Assembly (NCBI GenBank): GCA_037693485.1
Contig: CM075345.1
Coordinates: 90,168,001-90,232,000 of the forward strand
Reading direction: 5' to 3'
Origin: Kitagawia praeruptora
Lineage: Eukaryota > Streptophyta > Magnoliopsida > Apiales > Apiaceae
Length of the DNA: 64,000 nucleotides
Position 1 is the first letter of the stretch. Each line of letters opens with the position of its first letter. Of this stretch, positions 1-12,301 are shown one piece after another. The notes below the pieces were generated by a model that ran no database searches, was not told the DNA's origin, and saw only the letters and a list, made by a program, of their open reading frames with translations. Both the position numbers and the translations under genes were made by a program.

Positions 1-1457
1 GAAGGACATGAATATGTGCAAGATGATTTAGTTTGCATGCTTTGAATACAAGTTGGTGCGTTAGAGAGATGTTGCTTGGGATTGAGTATGTTTTTCCACC
101 AAGTGAGTTTTTGAGCCTTATTGCATATTGCATGTTTGCAATTTATTCGTTTGCTTGAGTGTCCACGGATTATTTGCATTGCTAGCAGTTGTTTGAGGTC
201 TTTCTTGAAACGCATGACATTATTTGACGATTAAAATGATAAAGGCAATTAGGAATAACCGCATATTTTCCCATATTACCACACCATGTTTACATGATCA
301 ATTAGTTAACCCGTTGAGCTTAATCCTATTTTTCGGTGACATACCACATTACTTGCCTAGACCTTTTTCTTGTATTGGCCTTACATTAATTTGAACCCAC
401 TTTGTCAAAGGCTAGTAGAGTGTTTAAGGGAGTAATAAGGTGTGCAAAGGAGGGGTTATTGTTGGTCATACTTTTGGGGAAAATATTGAAATTGGGTTTG
501 GTTGTTTACTTGATAGTCGACATATGTAATAAATTATGGGATCATTGTTATTGTTTATATTATTGTTTGTGTTCCATTTAGCTCTCGAGAAAAAAAAATA
601 TGAAAAAAAAAGAAAGAAAAAAAAAAGAAAAAAAAAATATATTATGAGAGCATGTTTGTTTTTGTTGTGATCCTACTTTAGTCGACTAGTTGAGTGTTTG
701 TTTTGAGTAAAAATTATGTGGGGGGAAATATGGTGTTGTGCATGATGTATTATGGTACTTACTAGCTTTTGACACTTCACCTGTTTTGGCTTATTTGACA
801 TACCTTGTCCCTAGCCCCGTTACAACCCAAATAAAGACCTTTTGATTATCGTCATTGATGTATGTTGTGTTAAGAGTTAGATTGATACCAAATGTCAAGC
901 ATGTTTATGATTTTGTTGGAATTGAGTGATACACTTACCCTTGTTCTTGAGTGAATATTCTTTTGTGAGTGGATTGTGAGTGTTTGCTTGTTCTTGCGTA
1001 TGAGATCCCGAGTGTTGTCTCAAAGATGTACTCCTGTAGGCTTAGCATGTTTATTAACTTATTCTTACATTTGACATGGACTTGTGAGAACTTATGCATG
1101 TTCATTGAGTAGACTATGTGAATACTTGCACTTTCGACACCAAGACATTGCGTATTTACTTTGATTCTTAAGTTGATATGGCATGAGAGGATTTGAAGGT
1201 ATGGTAGATTAGATTAATTGCATTTGCATATTAGTTGCATTCATGCATTGCATTGCATTAGGTTAAATGGATTTTGTGGGTACATTCGCTATAGGCCCTC
1301 ACGAGACCTTACTCGTCCACTAGGGCTGCCTAGGGATTTAAAGGGCTTGTTGCATATGCCAAATGCAACCGTGATCACCTACGGAAGTGGTACTAGTTAG
1401 TTAGTTAGTTGTAATTGTTTATGCTTGAGGACAAGCATCGGTTTAAGTTTGGGGGTG
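1..1457 (+). mobile_element. Athila-like element C, 3' internal region (partial)
   Basis: This is the non-coding 3' internal part of an Athila-like Ty3/gypsy element whose left part lies outside the window. It matches the internal region of element D (about 7940-9406) almost base for base, including an A-rich tract at 586-640. It ends in a polypurine tract (TTTAAGTTTGGGGGTG at 1442-1457) directly before the LTR. A block at about 1262-1400 is shared with elements D and F. I see no reading frame of coding quality; the 60-codon ORF at 1218-1400 lies inside the shared block and I treat it as non-coding. Confidence 0.8.
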
Positions 1458-2961
1458 TGATAAGTGGATTTTATATCCACTTGGAGCATTCTAAATCGGC
1501 TTAAATTGATTGTCTTGGACTCAAGTTTCTTGTAGTTTTGATGTGTTTTGCTTAGTTGTGCAGATTTACGAGAATGTTGATTAAGGTGGAAGTTTCTATC
1601 GTTTTTGGAGATTTAATTGATTAAAATTCGGATTTTCTGGGAAGGCTGCGCAGCTTACACTGTTTTGGCCATATCTGGAGTTCTGTAAGTCCGTTGTCAG
1701 CGATCTTACTGCCCACGCGAAGCTTGAGAGATTTTCTACAACCTGGAATAGGAAGCACGTGCAAGTAATGTGCTGAATTAATTCGCGCACGTAGTCTTTG
1801 TGAAGCATGGCTGGGAAATTACTGTTTTGCCCTTTTCAAGTTCTAATTATATTCCGGGCAGTTTTTAGCACCTTAATTAAATTCTAATTGTAATAGAAGA
1901 TAAATTCTTGCTGGGCAAGAAAGCTAGAGCCTATTTAAACACATCTAAGCATTGTAATAGAGATATACACATTATCATAGTTTTATTATTGTAACCAGCT
2001 TAGATCTGCAAGGGAGAAAAGGAGAGAAGGATTCAACGCTCGTGACAAGCGACGGATCTAGATCTACTTCATCCTTTGTGTTACTTTGGATTATAGATTT
2101 GTTTTCTCAACTCTTAGTTTTATTAATATTATTGCTTCTTTTATCCATATCTTGTTTTATACCATGTTTTCATCAAATCCCATGATGATGAACGGTTCAA
2201 TTATGGGCTAATCGTTGTCATGGGATCCTAGTGGATTTATCTATGTAGCTTAGTAGTTTGTATGCCTTAAAGATTTATGTGTGGTGAATTCTTGATATCC
2301 TTGTATGGTTGTGCTTATTGAATTTAGGTGCATCGCGAACATCTAATTTGTTAATCGCTTGCTAAACGAGAGTGGATCTTGAGATTTAGAACTTGCCATG
2401 CTAGCATAGGATAGGTTGATGTTTTGACATCATGATTTGTGGCATCAATAGAGATATTATGCTACCCTATGTGATCTAAGTGAATAACTTGTGCTTAAAC
2501 CTTTATGTTTTCAAATTCTATAGAGATATAGGGTCTAAACATAATAGGTGCCTACTCGTCTTCTATCTCTTTTGTGGATGTATGCGTAGATTGGTACTAG
2601 TATACCGAGAGGTAACTTTTACTCTTTTCGTGTTATTCGATCAGATATCAACCCCATCGCATGTTTTAATTAAAGGCTGCAACTCTAAGTGAAGTAGATG
2701 ATGAAACTAGGATTCCATGTTTTATTCTCATATTAGTAATTCGACTTTAATCTCTTTAATTAGTTAATCTTTAGTTTGATAATTAATTTAGTAGTTAGTA
2801 AAAATCCAATTTGTTATTTGTCTTAGCAGTGGATAAAAACCATACATCGGTGCATAGGTACATTAATTGAATTGAACACCATTCTAGATCTCTGTGGGAA
2901 CGAACTTGATTTAATCATATATTACTTGTGACAACGTGCGCTTGCGTAATTTTGCATAACA
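1458..2961 (+). repeat. 3' LTR of Athila-like element C
   Basis: A 1,504-bp long terminal repeat starting TGATAAGTGG directly after the polypurine tract and ending in CATAACA. It is colinear with the LTRs of element D and, more distantly, F: they share the segment around 2560-2630 (TTTTGTGGATGTATG) and the end region GTGAC.ACGTGCGCTTGCGT. TATA-like TATTTAAA lies at about 1932. The base after 2961 falls inside the gag of a minus-strand copia element, so C inserted into that element. Confidence 0.88.
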
Positions 2962-3167
2962 GCAGCCCAATGGGCTGGAATGAGTTCATCATTCACAGTA
3001 GCAGCAGCTACTTCCTTCTGAGGTATGAAGGGGACGTTCTCAAGAATTCCCAAATACAGTGGATGGGCAGCTTTGATAAATAACAAGATCTTTCTTTTCC
3101 AGAAATTGTAGTTCTCTTTATCAAAGACTGAAATCTTGATTCCACTTGACTTCTGAACACTCGTCAT
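2962..3167 (-). pseudogene. copia element B, gag N-terminus (truncated)
   Basis: The first about 68 codons of a Ty1/copia Gag on the minus strand. The start ATG is at 3167-3165, 30 bases downstream (minus direction) of the primer-binding site. The protein opens with a short polar stretch and then the copia Gag N-terminal signature (FDKENYNFWKRKILLFIKA), close to the Gag start of element H in this window. The frame is cut at 2961 by the LTR of element C, so the remaining gag and pol should lie on the far side of C, outside the window. This is a disrupted gene, not a functional ORF. Confidence 0.85.
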
Positions 3168-3196
3168 GATATTCAGATTTGTGTATCAATCTGGTC

Positions 3197-3208
3197 GCTC
3201 TGATACCA
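3197..3208 (-). other. primer-binding site of copia element B
   Basis: On the minus strand this reads TGGTATCAGAGC, the classic plant Ty1/copia primer-binding site complementary to the 3' end of initiator tRNA-Met. It lies two bases inside the LTR boundary at 3211, which fixes the orientation of B and the inner edge of its LTR. Confidence 0.92.
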
Positions 3209-3210
3209 GT

Positions 3211-4267
3211 TGTTGGTCCCAGAGTATTGGAGAAGGGGGGGTTGAATGCAATACTGATAAAATCGAATCTTTAAATCAACAACGAAGATAAAGATTATAG
3301 ATTATCAGTAGATGTATGCAAGCAATAAGTGAAACAAGATTTCTCACAAAATAAATGTATTATTTATCTTATGCGAAGTATTGCTACAACCTGGAGAGAG
3401 TGTTTCTCCAGCTTCGATATCTCAAGAGATACAAATTGCTTCGTGTGCGTACATGAATAGAAAAGAATCTAAGATGTATCTAAATAGACTAAGATACTCT
3501 GTTGTCTCGATCGCATGGGGTGTTGAGCTGCTGTCGTTTTCAAGTGGCAGCTCATTACAATTTGCACACCCATGTGACTTTCCCAAATTGCTATACAGAC
3601 AGGATAAACCTTATAAGTAAAGCAACCAAGATTCTTTCTATTTCTAGCTAATACAATTCTAGTAGATGTGGATATTACATACTCCTCGAATTGACCAGCC
3701 TTGTCTTGTGAATCTCTTAAGCTTCTGTCGTAGTCTTTGCAGGTTTGCTACAAACGACAGAGTGTTGCAGCAAATCTGTTTCTTGAACATGTAACCTGTC
3801 ACGGGCTTTGACTGAGAAAATAACCAACTCAAATAATTTAAGGTGACAGTAACCTTAATCGCAGAGTCTGCTGTCAAAGGAATATTCAGTGGTTTACAGT
3901 ACGAGGTCCCGCCAATGTTGCTGTCAGAACTCCAGACTTGCTGTCAAGTGTGAGAATGTTACTGTCCCATGCTTCAGCCAATGTTGCTGTCAGATGTAGC
4001 TTTGTCGTGACTTTGCAACATTTGTCTTCTTGTAACTTTACTGTCAAGAACATGATAGGAACTTTTATTCTTGCTGTCTTCTGGATGTATTCCTTAAGGC
4101 TTGAACAAATGTATGAACTTCTCCCAAATCATACAATTATTACATGACAGCAATTATTCGAATACAAAGACATACTCTGGCTGTGACAGTATGTTCAACT
4201 TAGTAAAAACTAAGTACAGGGAAATATAGTTAAGTTGTCTCTATGCTATCACCCATAAATCCCAACA
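3211..4267 (-). repeat. 5' LTR of copia element B
   Basis: A 1,057-bp LTR with perfect ends (TGTTGG...CCAACA). On the minus strand it ends directly before the tRNA-Met primer-binding site. It holds many copies of CTGTCA, often as TTGCTGTCA, concentrated at 3750-4190. The base after 4267 begins the reverse transcriptase of another copia element on the plus strand, so B inserted into element A. The partner LTR and the target duplication lie outside the window. Confidence 0.88.
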
Positions 4268-4987
4268 GAGGTGTTTGCTCCTGTAACAAGGTTAGAAACA
4301 ATGCGATTACTCCTAGCATTAGCAGCCAAAAATAACTGGGAGGTTCATCACCTCGACGTTAAATCTGCTTTTCTAAATGGCATCTTACTTGAGGAGGTTT
4401 ACGTACGACAACCAAAAGGTTTTGTCAAGATAGGGCAGGAAGACAAAGTATACAAACTCTTCAAGGCACTGTATGGTTTACGCCAAGCTCCTCGAGCTTG
4501 GTACTCACGCCTTAATCAGTATCTCTTGAGGCATGGTTTTGTCAAGTGTCCTTTTGAACACGCTGTTTACACAAGAAAATTCGGAGCTGAATCATTGATT
4601 GTGGGTGTCTACGTTGATGACCTGATCATCACAGGGACTAGTACGTCACACATTATCAAATTCAAGGGGGATATGAGCAGAGAATTTGATATATCTGACC
4701 TCGGAAAATTATCCTATTATCTGAGTTTGGAGGTAATTCAAGGCAAAAAATTTATTGAAATAAAACAGTCGGGTATGCCAAGAAAGTGCTCGAGAAGGCA
4801 GGTCTGGCCGAGTGCAACGCAGTCAAGTTCCCTATGGATCATAATCTGCAGATTCACGCGGATAAAACTGGTGAAGCTGTGAACTCTACCCAATATAAAA
4901 GCATTGTTGGCGGGCTGCGATATCTGGTGCATACACGCCCAGACATTGCATTTGCAATTGGGATAGTTAGCTGGTATATGGAGAGAC
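4268..4987 (+). pseudogene. copia element A, reverse transcriptase part 1
   Basis: Ty1/copia reverse transcriptase in sense orientation, starting mid-domain at the point where element B inserted. Visible blocks are FAPVTRLET, the DVKSAFLNG block (about 4360-4382), LYGLRQAPRAWY (about 4471-4502) and the catalytic YVDDLI (about 4611-4628). A frameshift near 4770 moves the frame before the KVLEKAG block. The coding signal stops at 4987, where element D is inserted; the matching continuation (PTELHFNAVK) resumes at 10915. The enzyme would have copied element RNA into DNA; this copy is dead. Confidence 0.88.
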
Positions 4988-6490
4988 TGATAAGTGGATT
5001 TTATATCCACTTGGAGCGTTCCATTTCGGCTTAAATTGATGTCTTGGTCTCAAGTATGTTGTGTTTTTGATGCGTTTTAGTAAGTTTGTGCAGGGTTATT
5101 ATCTTGAGGTTGGATGATAAAAATTGCAAATTTTATGGTGGATTTGAGTTCTAGAAGTGAAAAATGACAGTTTGCAAAAGAAACGAAGGAAAAAGGAGTT
5201 AAAACGAAGAAAATCAGCAAAAATCAGCAACCGGCAGCCAGGACGGGCGCAGCCAGCGCACAAAGGGCGCAGCCAGCGCCATGAACAGTAGATACAGCGC
5301 AGCCAGCGCGCGTACGGGCGCAGCCAGCGCGGAGAAATCAGCCAGATTTTCGGATTTTTTTTTGGCCATATCTTGAGTTCTACAAGTCTGTTTTGGGCGA
5401 TCTTACTGTCCACGCGAAGCTAACGAGATTCTCTATCATTCTAAAGTGGTCCAGATATCCATATACAACTTGAACGGCCCAGAAATACTGAAGAAAAGTC
5501 AGCAACGAATTTTCCTTAAAAACAGAATCAGTTTAGGAAACGTATTTTTCAGAAATTCTATTTTAACTCTATTTTGGGGAATTTCTTGTTGGGCAAGACT
5601 TCTAGAGCCTATATAAACACATCCTACCATATTAATTTGGACGACCATTACATATCAATTACTTAGGTTTATTTGTATCTTTTCATACTTTATTTTTATC
5701 ATGGTTTCACTTGATCCCATGATGACAAGAGGTTCAGTTATGAGCTAATCATTGTCATGGGATTCTAACGGATTTATTTATGGAGCTTTAGTATCTTGGT
5801 GCTTTAAAGATCTGTGTGTGATGTATATCTGATATCCTCGTATGATTATGCTTAATTGATAGATGCGTCGCGAATATCTAATTTGTTAATCTCTTGTGAA
5901 GTAAAAGTGGATCTTGAGATTTAGAATTTGCCATGCTAGCATAGGTTCATAATTGTTTATCAATATAATTATTTATCAATATGATTCGTGGTGTGAGATG
6001 AAAATACTTATACTGCCCTGTGTGATCTTTATGGATAACTTGTTCTTCAACCGTTATGTTTTCAAATTCTATAGACATATAGGGTCTAAGCATAATTGGT
6101 GTCTATTCATCTTCTATCTCTTTTGTGGATGTATGGGTAGTTTGGTATACGTATGCTGACAGGTAGCGTGTACTTGTTTCGTGTTGTCCGATCAGATATC
6201 ATAACCAATGCATATAGTGATTAAAGGCGTCATATCTAAGCGAAGTATTTAATGAAGTTAGGATCCCATGGTTAATCTTGCATAAGTAATTCGATTTTAA
6301 TTATCATTAGTTAAGTAATTCTTAGTTTAATAGTTTGCATCTTAGTTTAATTTAGATAATCAAAAACCCAATATTGTTAATTGTCTTAGCAGTGCATAAT
6401 AACCATACATTGTTGCATAGGTACAAAACTAAATTAAAACCATAACCAGATCTCTGTGGGAACGAACTCGACTTATTCATATATTACTTG
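4988..6490 (+). repeat. 5' LTR of element D (3' tip missing)
   Basis: The LTR starts TGATAAGTGG and is colinear with the 3' LTR at 9407-10909. It lacks the last roughly 40 bases (the GTGACCACGTACGCTTGCGT...CAAACA end) and the primer-binding site, which are replaced from 6491 by unrelated sequence. A GC-rich cluster at 5231-5332 contains several copies of GCGCAGCCAGCGC in otherwise AT-rich DNA. Confidence 0.87.
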
Positions 6491-7170
6491 TGAGCTTCAA
6501 CTAAATTTCATATAAGATATTCCTGGATAATTAAAGTACTAATATAGTACTGTTTTTGAATATCTTTCATTAAAGAAATAAATTCTAGTGTTGAGTTATT
6601 GAGTGAATAACCCGAGTATTTATTCTCCAGTAGGGGAGGTGATTTCGTTATTGAAATGTTTCGACAATTGTGTCGTATACCAGATTTATACTGGATTTCT
6701 TTGAGAGGCAGATTATGCCATACTATAGTTATCTTGCTGAGCTTTCGCTCACTCTTGCTATTGTTTATATATTATATAGTAGCAAAGAGGGAATACCAAG
6801 GATACAACATAGCCGCTAATGAGAGGGAAACATAAGGCGTTTGCGTGAGCAATTTATGGCAGTAAGTCCCGAGGAAGTAAAGGCTAGTTGGATCAGTCTG
6901 TAACTTTTTGTTAGCCGTCTTATCTATAAGACATGACTTATTTAAGGCTGTATTCAGTAAAACAATTGAGTTTGTAATAACTATATTTTGTTCCGCAGAT
7001 ATTATGTTATGTCGTTTCTGGGACTCTAACGTGTGTGTGTTAGTTTGAGATGTTATATATATTGTGGGGTCATGAGCAGGTGGATTGCAGCTATTGTGAG
7101 TAATACAAGTACAGTGAGGAATAAATGGACCGTACCCTAGATCCCTGACCCCGGGTCTGGGGGTGTCACA
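6491..7170 (-). repeat. unrelated LTR-like block inside element D
   Basis: A 680-bp block with TG...CA ends. On the minus strand it opens TGTGACACCCCCAGACCC, a start typical of many plant Ty3/gypsy LTRs. It sits exactly where the end of D's 5' LTR should continue. The flanks (ACTTG and GGAAA) are not a target duplication, so a plain solo-LTR insertion does not explain it; insertion followed by deletion, or recombination between elements, is more likely. Its family is not identified. Confidence 0.5.
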
Positions 7171-8516
7171 GGAAAGATGCAGGTCTTCTACTTATCTCAG
7201 AGTATAAAGATGGAGGTAGCGCATTAGAGCCAATGGAGGAAGTTCTCTTTGAGGAACCAAAGGCTTCAGCAACTTACAATTACCCTCCTCCATTATATTC
7301 AAGCGAAGCCCGCGAGTGTATGTTGTTCTACAAATTGACAGATTTTGGGTCAACAGATGAAGGCATTGGAATAGGACATAGTTGTTACACGAATAGGCCA
7401 AGCGATGAGAAGGGGCAGAAAGTGTACCGCCGTGATAACGATGAAGTCTCGCGAAGAGATGACCAGGCCAACTATTATCATCCTTAATGGAGGCTTGGAC
7501 GTAGTCAAGCTAATTTACTCTAAACAAGCGCTTCGTGGGAGGCAACCCACGCTTTTCGGCATTTTTATTTAGGTATGTTTCCTGCTATCCCTTGTATTAC
7601 CTTCAATTCTATGGGGACATTGAATATTTTAAGTTTGGGGGTGGTTTGGGGGATTAGTAGTTGTTGTATTATGTGTTCATGTAGGATTTCATGCTTTGCA
7701 TATTAGTAGTAGTAAATTATGCATTTATGTTCGTGTTATCTACGTTTGTTCATATAGGACATTCTGTTTTTATGTTCGTATTTCATGTGAGTTCATAATA
7801 GTTTGCATTTGCACCCGTGCTTGATAGGAATTTTGTGTTGTTGACGCTTTTGATTGAGAAGTGATATGCTTTGTTCTTATGCACACACATACACTAGTGA
7901 GTTGAAGCTGGTAGACTTATTGAATGTTGTAAGTGATTAGAAGGACATGAATATGTGCAAGATGATTTAGTTTGCATTCTTTGAATACAAGTCGGTGCAT
8001 TAGAGAGATTTTTGCTTGGGATTGAGTATGTTTTTCCACCAAATGAGTTTTTGAGCCTTATTGCATATTTGTTGCAATTTATTCGTTTGCTTGTGTGTCC
8101 ACGGATTGTTTGTATTGCTAGCAGTTGTTTGAGGTCTTTCTTGAAACGCATGACATTATTTGACGATTAAAATGATAAAGGCATTTAGGAATAACCGCAT
8201 ATTTTCCTATATTACCACACCATATTTACATGATCAATTAGTTAACCCGTTGAGCTTAATCCTATTTTTTCGGTGACATACCACATTACTTGCCAAGACC
8301 TTTTTCTTGTATTGGTCGTACATTAATTTGAACCCACATTATCAAAGGCTAGTAGATTGCTTAAGGGAGTAATAAGGTGTGCAAGGAGGGGTTTATTGTT
8401 GGTCTTACTTTTGGGGGAAATATTGAAAATTGGTTTTGTTTATTTGATAGTCGGCATATGTAATAAATTCATGGGATCATTGTTATTTGTTATATTATTG
8501 TTTTATCTAGCTCTCG

Positions 8517-8547
<31 letters not shown>

Positions 8548-9406
8548 AAAAGGAAAAAAAGTAAAAATATGTATATTATGAGAGCATGTTTGTATTTGTT
8601 GTGATCCTACTTTAGTCGACTAGTCGATTGTTTTTGTTGGAAGAAAAATAGAAAAATTATGTGGGGGGGGGGGAATAGGGTGTTGTGTATGATTTATTAT
8701 GGTACTTACTTGCTTTTGATACTTCACCTGTTTTGGCTTATTTGACATACCTTGTCCCTAGCCCCGTTACAACCCAAATAAAGACCTTTTGATTATCGTC
8801 ATTGATGTATGTTGTGTTAAGAGTTAGATTGATACCAAATGTCAAGCGTGCTTATGATTTTGTTGGAATTGAGTGATACACTTACCCTTGTTCTTGAGTG
8901 AATATTCTTTTGTGAGTGGATTGTGAGTGTTTGCTTGTTTTTGCGTATGAGATCCCGAGTTTTGACTCAAAGATGTACTCTTGTAGGCTTAGCATGTTTA
9001 CTAACTTATTCTTATATTTGACATGGGCTTGTGAGAACTTATGCATGTTCATTGAGTAGACTATGTGAACACTTGCACTTTCGACACCAAGACATTGCGT
9101 ATTTACTTTGATTCTTAAGTTGATATGGCATGAGAGGATTTGAAGGTATGGTAGGATATTATTACTACATTCTTTGTATTTTCATAATAGTTGCATTCAT
9201 GCATTGCATTGCATTGGATTTTGTGGGTACATTCGTTATAGGCCCTCACGAGACCTTACTCGTTCACTAGGGCTACCTAGGGGTTTAAAGCGCTTGTTGC
9301 ATATGCCAAATGTAACCGTGATCACCTACGGAAGTGGTACTAGCTAGTTGTATATAGTTATATTTGTGTATGCTTGAGGACAAGCATCGGTTTAAGTTTG
9401 GGGGTG
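7171..9406 (+). mobile_element. element D, remaining internal region
   Basis: Non-coding remainder of D. At 7525-7553 it contains the motif AAGCGCTTCGTGGGAGGCAA, also present in F at 62467 in a slightly different form, and known from the region after the ORFs of plant Athila elements. An A/G-rich run lies at 8517-8570. A conserved pre-polypurine block lies at about 9225-9345 and the polypurine tract at 9391-9406. The 84-codon ORF at 7233-7487 matches no family I recognise; it may be a relic of the end of the coding region. Confidence 0.7.
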
Positions 9407-10909
9407 TGATAAGTGGATTTTATATCCACTTGGAGCGTTCCATTTCGGCTTAAATTGATGTCTTGGTCTCAAGTATGTTGTGTTTTTTATGCGTTTTAGT
9501 GAGTTTGTGCAGGGTTATTATCTTGAGGTTGGATGATAAAAATTGCATATTTTATGGTGGATTTGAGTTCTACAAGTGAAAAATGACAAATTGCAAAAGA
9601 AACGAAGGAAAAAGGAGTTAAAACGAAGAAAATCAGCAAAAATCAGCAACCGGCAGCCAGGACCGGCGCAGCCAGCGCACAAAGGGCGTAGCCAGCGCCA
9701 TGAACAGTAGATACAGCGCAGCCAGCGCGCGTACGGGCGCAGCCAGCGCGGAGAAATCAGCCAGATTTTCGGATTTTTGTTTTGTCCATATCTTGAGTTC
9801 TACAAGTCCGTTTTGGGCGATCTTACTGTCCACGCGAAGCTAACGAGATTCTCTATCATTCGAAAGTGGTCCAGATGTCCAAATACAATTGAAACGGCCC
9901 ATAAATACTGAAGAAAAGTCAGCTACGAATTTTCCTTAAAAACAGAATCAGTTTAGGAAACGTATTTTGCAGAAATTCTATTTTAACTCTATTTTGGGGA
10001 ATTTCTTGCTGGGCAAGACTTCTAGAGCCTATATAAATACATCCTACCATTGTAATTTGGATGACCATTACATATCAATTACTTAGATTTATTTGTATCT
10101 TTTTATACTTTGTTTTTATCATGGTTTCACTTGATCCCATGATGACGAGAGGTTCAATTATGAGCTAATCGTAGTCATGGGATTCTAACGGATTTATTTA
10201 TGGAGATTTAGTATCTTGGTGCTTTAAAGATCTGTGTGTGATGTATATTTGATATCCTCGTATGGTTATGCTTAATTGATAGATGCGTCGCGAACATCTA
10301 ATTTGTTAATCTCTTGTGAAGTGAAAGTGGATCTTGAGATTTAGAATTTGTCATGCTAGCATAGGTTCATAATTGTTTATCAATATGATTCGTGGTGTGA
10401 GATGAAAATACTTATACTACCCTGTGTGATCTTTATGGATAACTTGTTCTTCAACCGTTATGTTTAGGGTCTAAGCATAATTGGTGTCTATTCATCTTCT
10501 ATCTCTTTTGTGGATGTATGGGTAGTTTGGTATACTTATGCTGACAGGTAGCGTGTACTTGTTTCGTGTTGTCCGATCAGATATCATAACCAATGCATAT
10601 AGTGATTAAAGGCATCAGATCTAAGCGAAGTATTTAATGAAGTTAGGATCCCGTGGTTTATCTTGCATAAGTAATTCGATTTTAATTATCATTAGTTAAG
10701 TAATTCTTAGTTTAATAGTTTGCATCTTAGTTTAATTTAGATAATCAAAAACCCAATATTGTTAATTGTCTTAACAGTGCATAATAACCATACATTGTTG
10801 CATAGGTACAAAACTGAATTAAAACCATAACCAGATCTCTGTGGGAATGAACTCGACTTATTCATATATTACTTGTGACCACGTACGCTTGCGTGATTTA
10901 GTGCAAACA
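9407..10909 (+). repeat. 3' LTR of element D
   Basis: A full 1,503-bp LTR, TGATAAGTGG...GCAAACA, directly after the polypurine tract and followed by the target duplication GAGAC. Compared with the 5' LTR it has scattered substitutions and lacks about 20 bases near 10466, so D is not very recent. The GC-rich GCGCAGCCAGCGC cluster recurs at 9652-9754. Confidence 0.9.
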
Positions 10910-10914
10910 GAGAC

Positions 10915-11470
10915 CAACTGAGCTACACTTTAATGCAGTAAAACGAATCATTCACTACGTGAAGGGAACAATACACTACGGTTTGGTGTATACAAAAGGA
11001 CATGGAAATTATATTCTAACGGGGTTCTTAGACAGCGACTTAACAGGAAGCTTGGATGACAGGAAGAGTACAGGAGGGATGGCTTTCCATCTCGACGAAA
11101 ACTTGGTTACTTGGGTCTCACAAAAACAATGATGTGTTGCCTTGTCCTCGTGTGAGGCGGAGTTCATGGCCGCTACAGCAGCTGCGTGTCAAACCATTTG
11201 GCTTCAGCGAGTTCTGAGCAGCATTACTAATGTAAAACCTAGTCCAATCATTTTGTATATTGATAACAAATCTGCTGTCGATCTTGCTCGAAATCCAGTG
11301 TTCATGGGAGAAGTAAACACATTGATTTAAGATACCATTTTATCCGAGATTGTGTTGAAAATGGTCTGATCATCATAAGACATGTCGGTACTAATGAGCA
11401 GCGGGCTGACATTTTGACAAAGGCGATGTGAGCTGCAAAATTCGAGAAGATGAGAGACTTGCTGGAGTGA
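10915..11470 (+). pseudogene. copia element A, RT end and RNase H (part 2)
   Basis: Continuation of element A after D. It shows the end of the reverse transcriptase and the Ty1/copia RNase H: DRKSTGG near 11057-11080, the SSCEAEF block (about 11148-11168), the DNKSA block (about 11263-11277), and the C-terminal HVGTNEQRADILTKAM stretch. Several lesions are visible: an in-frame TGA at about 11130 just before the ALSSCEAE block, a frameshift near 11305, and another TGA near the end. It is the decayed second half of the 4268-4987 fragment. Confidence 0.87.
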
Positions 11471-11504
11471 AGAAACTTAATGATGTTTAGATTAAGGGGA
11501 AGTA

Positions 11505-11789
11505 TGTTGGGATTATAATCTAAACATATCTTATTTATTTACTTTCTAGTTTTGAGAATAAATCAACGTATCTGTTTGTGATCGTTGAAGTTTCATTTTA
11601 GTCCATGATTGTTGGGTGTGTCTAGGAGACCAGTTAAGAGAATAATCAGGAGTTAGTTCCTTGATTTCTCGCTTGGCAGTTGTATGCAGCCTATATAAAC
11701 TTATCCTCTGTAATACTTTTATTATCAAGTTGATTACTTATAATTCCATACAAGTAGATCGTATTCTCTCTTTGTCTTTCAATATCACA
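11505..11789 (+). repeat. 3' LTR of copia element A
   Basis: A short 285-bp LTR, TGTTGGGATTATAATC...ATATCACA, preceded by a purine-rich tract (AAGGGGAAGTA at 11494-11504). It contains a TATATAAA-type TATA box at about 11692. The short length fits the small-LTR copia lineages and contrasts with the 1.0-1.4 kb LTRs of B, G and H. The other LTR lies outside the window. Confidence 0.75.
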
Positions 11790-12301
11790 GGTCTTGTCCT
11801 ATATTTTTTTATTAAAATTTAGGAAATGAAAATAAGAGAATCAATATTTTAATATTTTGCCTAGCTGTTGAATCCATCTCATTCGCATCTGCCCCCACAG
11901 TAAAGTTACTGTACAAGCCCTTTTGTTGCATCACTTTTATAGTTGTACAGCTAAAGTAACTAAATTACTGTATATTTGACATTTCCCGATAATGAACTAC
12001 AACATCATATATGTGTCAGTAAAAGAATAAATTCTGTGAAGAATATGGCCTTTACTCACACCACAATTAGGATAGGTCGGGTTCTATTCTATCCACGGGT
12101 AGCTTTTAGGACTAGTTACTGATCCACCCAAATTTATGCTTCGAATACCGTGTAATTGCCATGGTACATTTAGAATTTAAATTAGAAAACTACAATGAAG
12201 CGTGTTTGTTCCGATAGATTTTTGGACAAATATTTATTTTTGTATAATATATTAAACTAATTGATAAAGACGAGAATTGCAGCATTATTTTTTTATATTA
12301 G
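11790..12301. other. intergenic, nothing recognised
   Basis: AT-rich DNA without a convincing ORF, terminal repeat or RNA gene. It separates the copia A LTR from the motif-rich stretch upstream of the host gene. Confidence 0.5.

Larger units (their letters stand above)
4988..10909 (+). mobile_element. Athila-like element D (non-autonomous)
   Basis: A complete insertion bounded by TG...CA LTRs and a perfect 5-bp target duplication GAGAC (4983-4987 and 10910-10914). It lies inside the copia A reverse transcriptase, whose frame continues on the other side. The internal region is only about 2.2 kb of recognisable element plus a foreign LTR-like block, with no gag, protease, reverse transcriptase or integrase. 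It resembles a large non-autonomous derivative in the same subfamily as element C. Confidence 0.9.

Noticed and set aside
1218..1400. Conserved 60-codon ORF (also 63621-63839)
   Set aside because: The DNA block is conserved in three elements, but the reading frame is not kept in element D; conservation is better explained at nucleic-acid level.
7233..7487. 84-codon ORF in element D as a gene
   Set aside because: Next to a rearranged junction and matching no family I know; left as internal element sequence.
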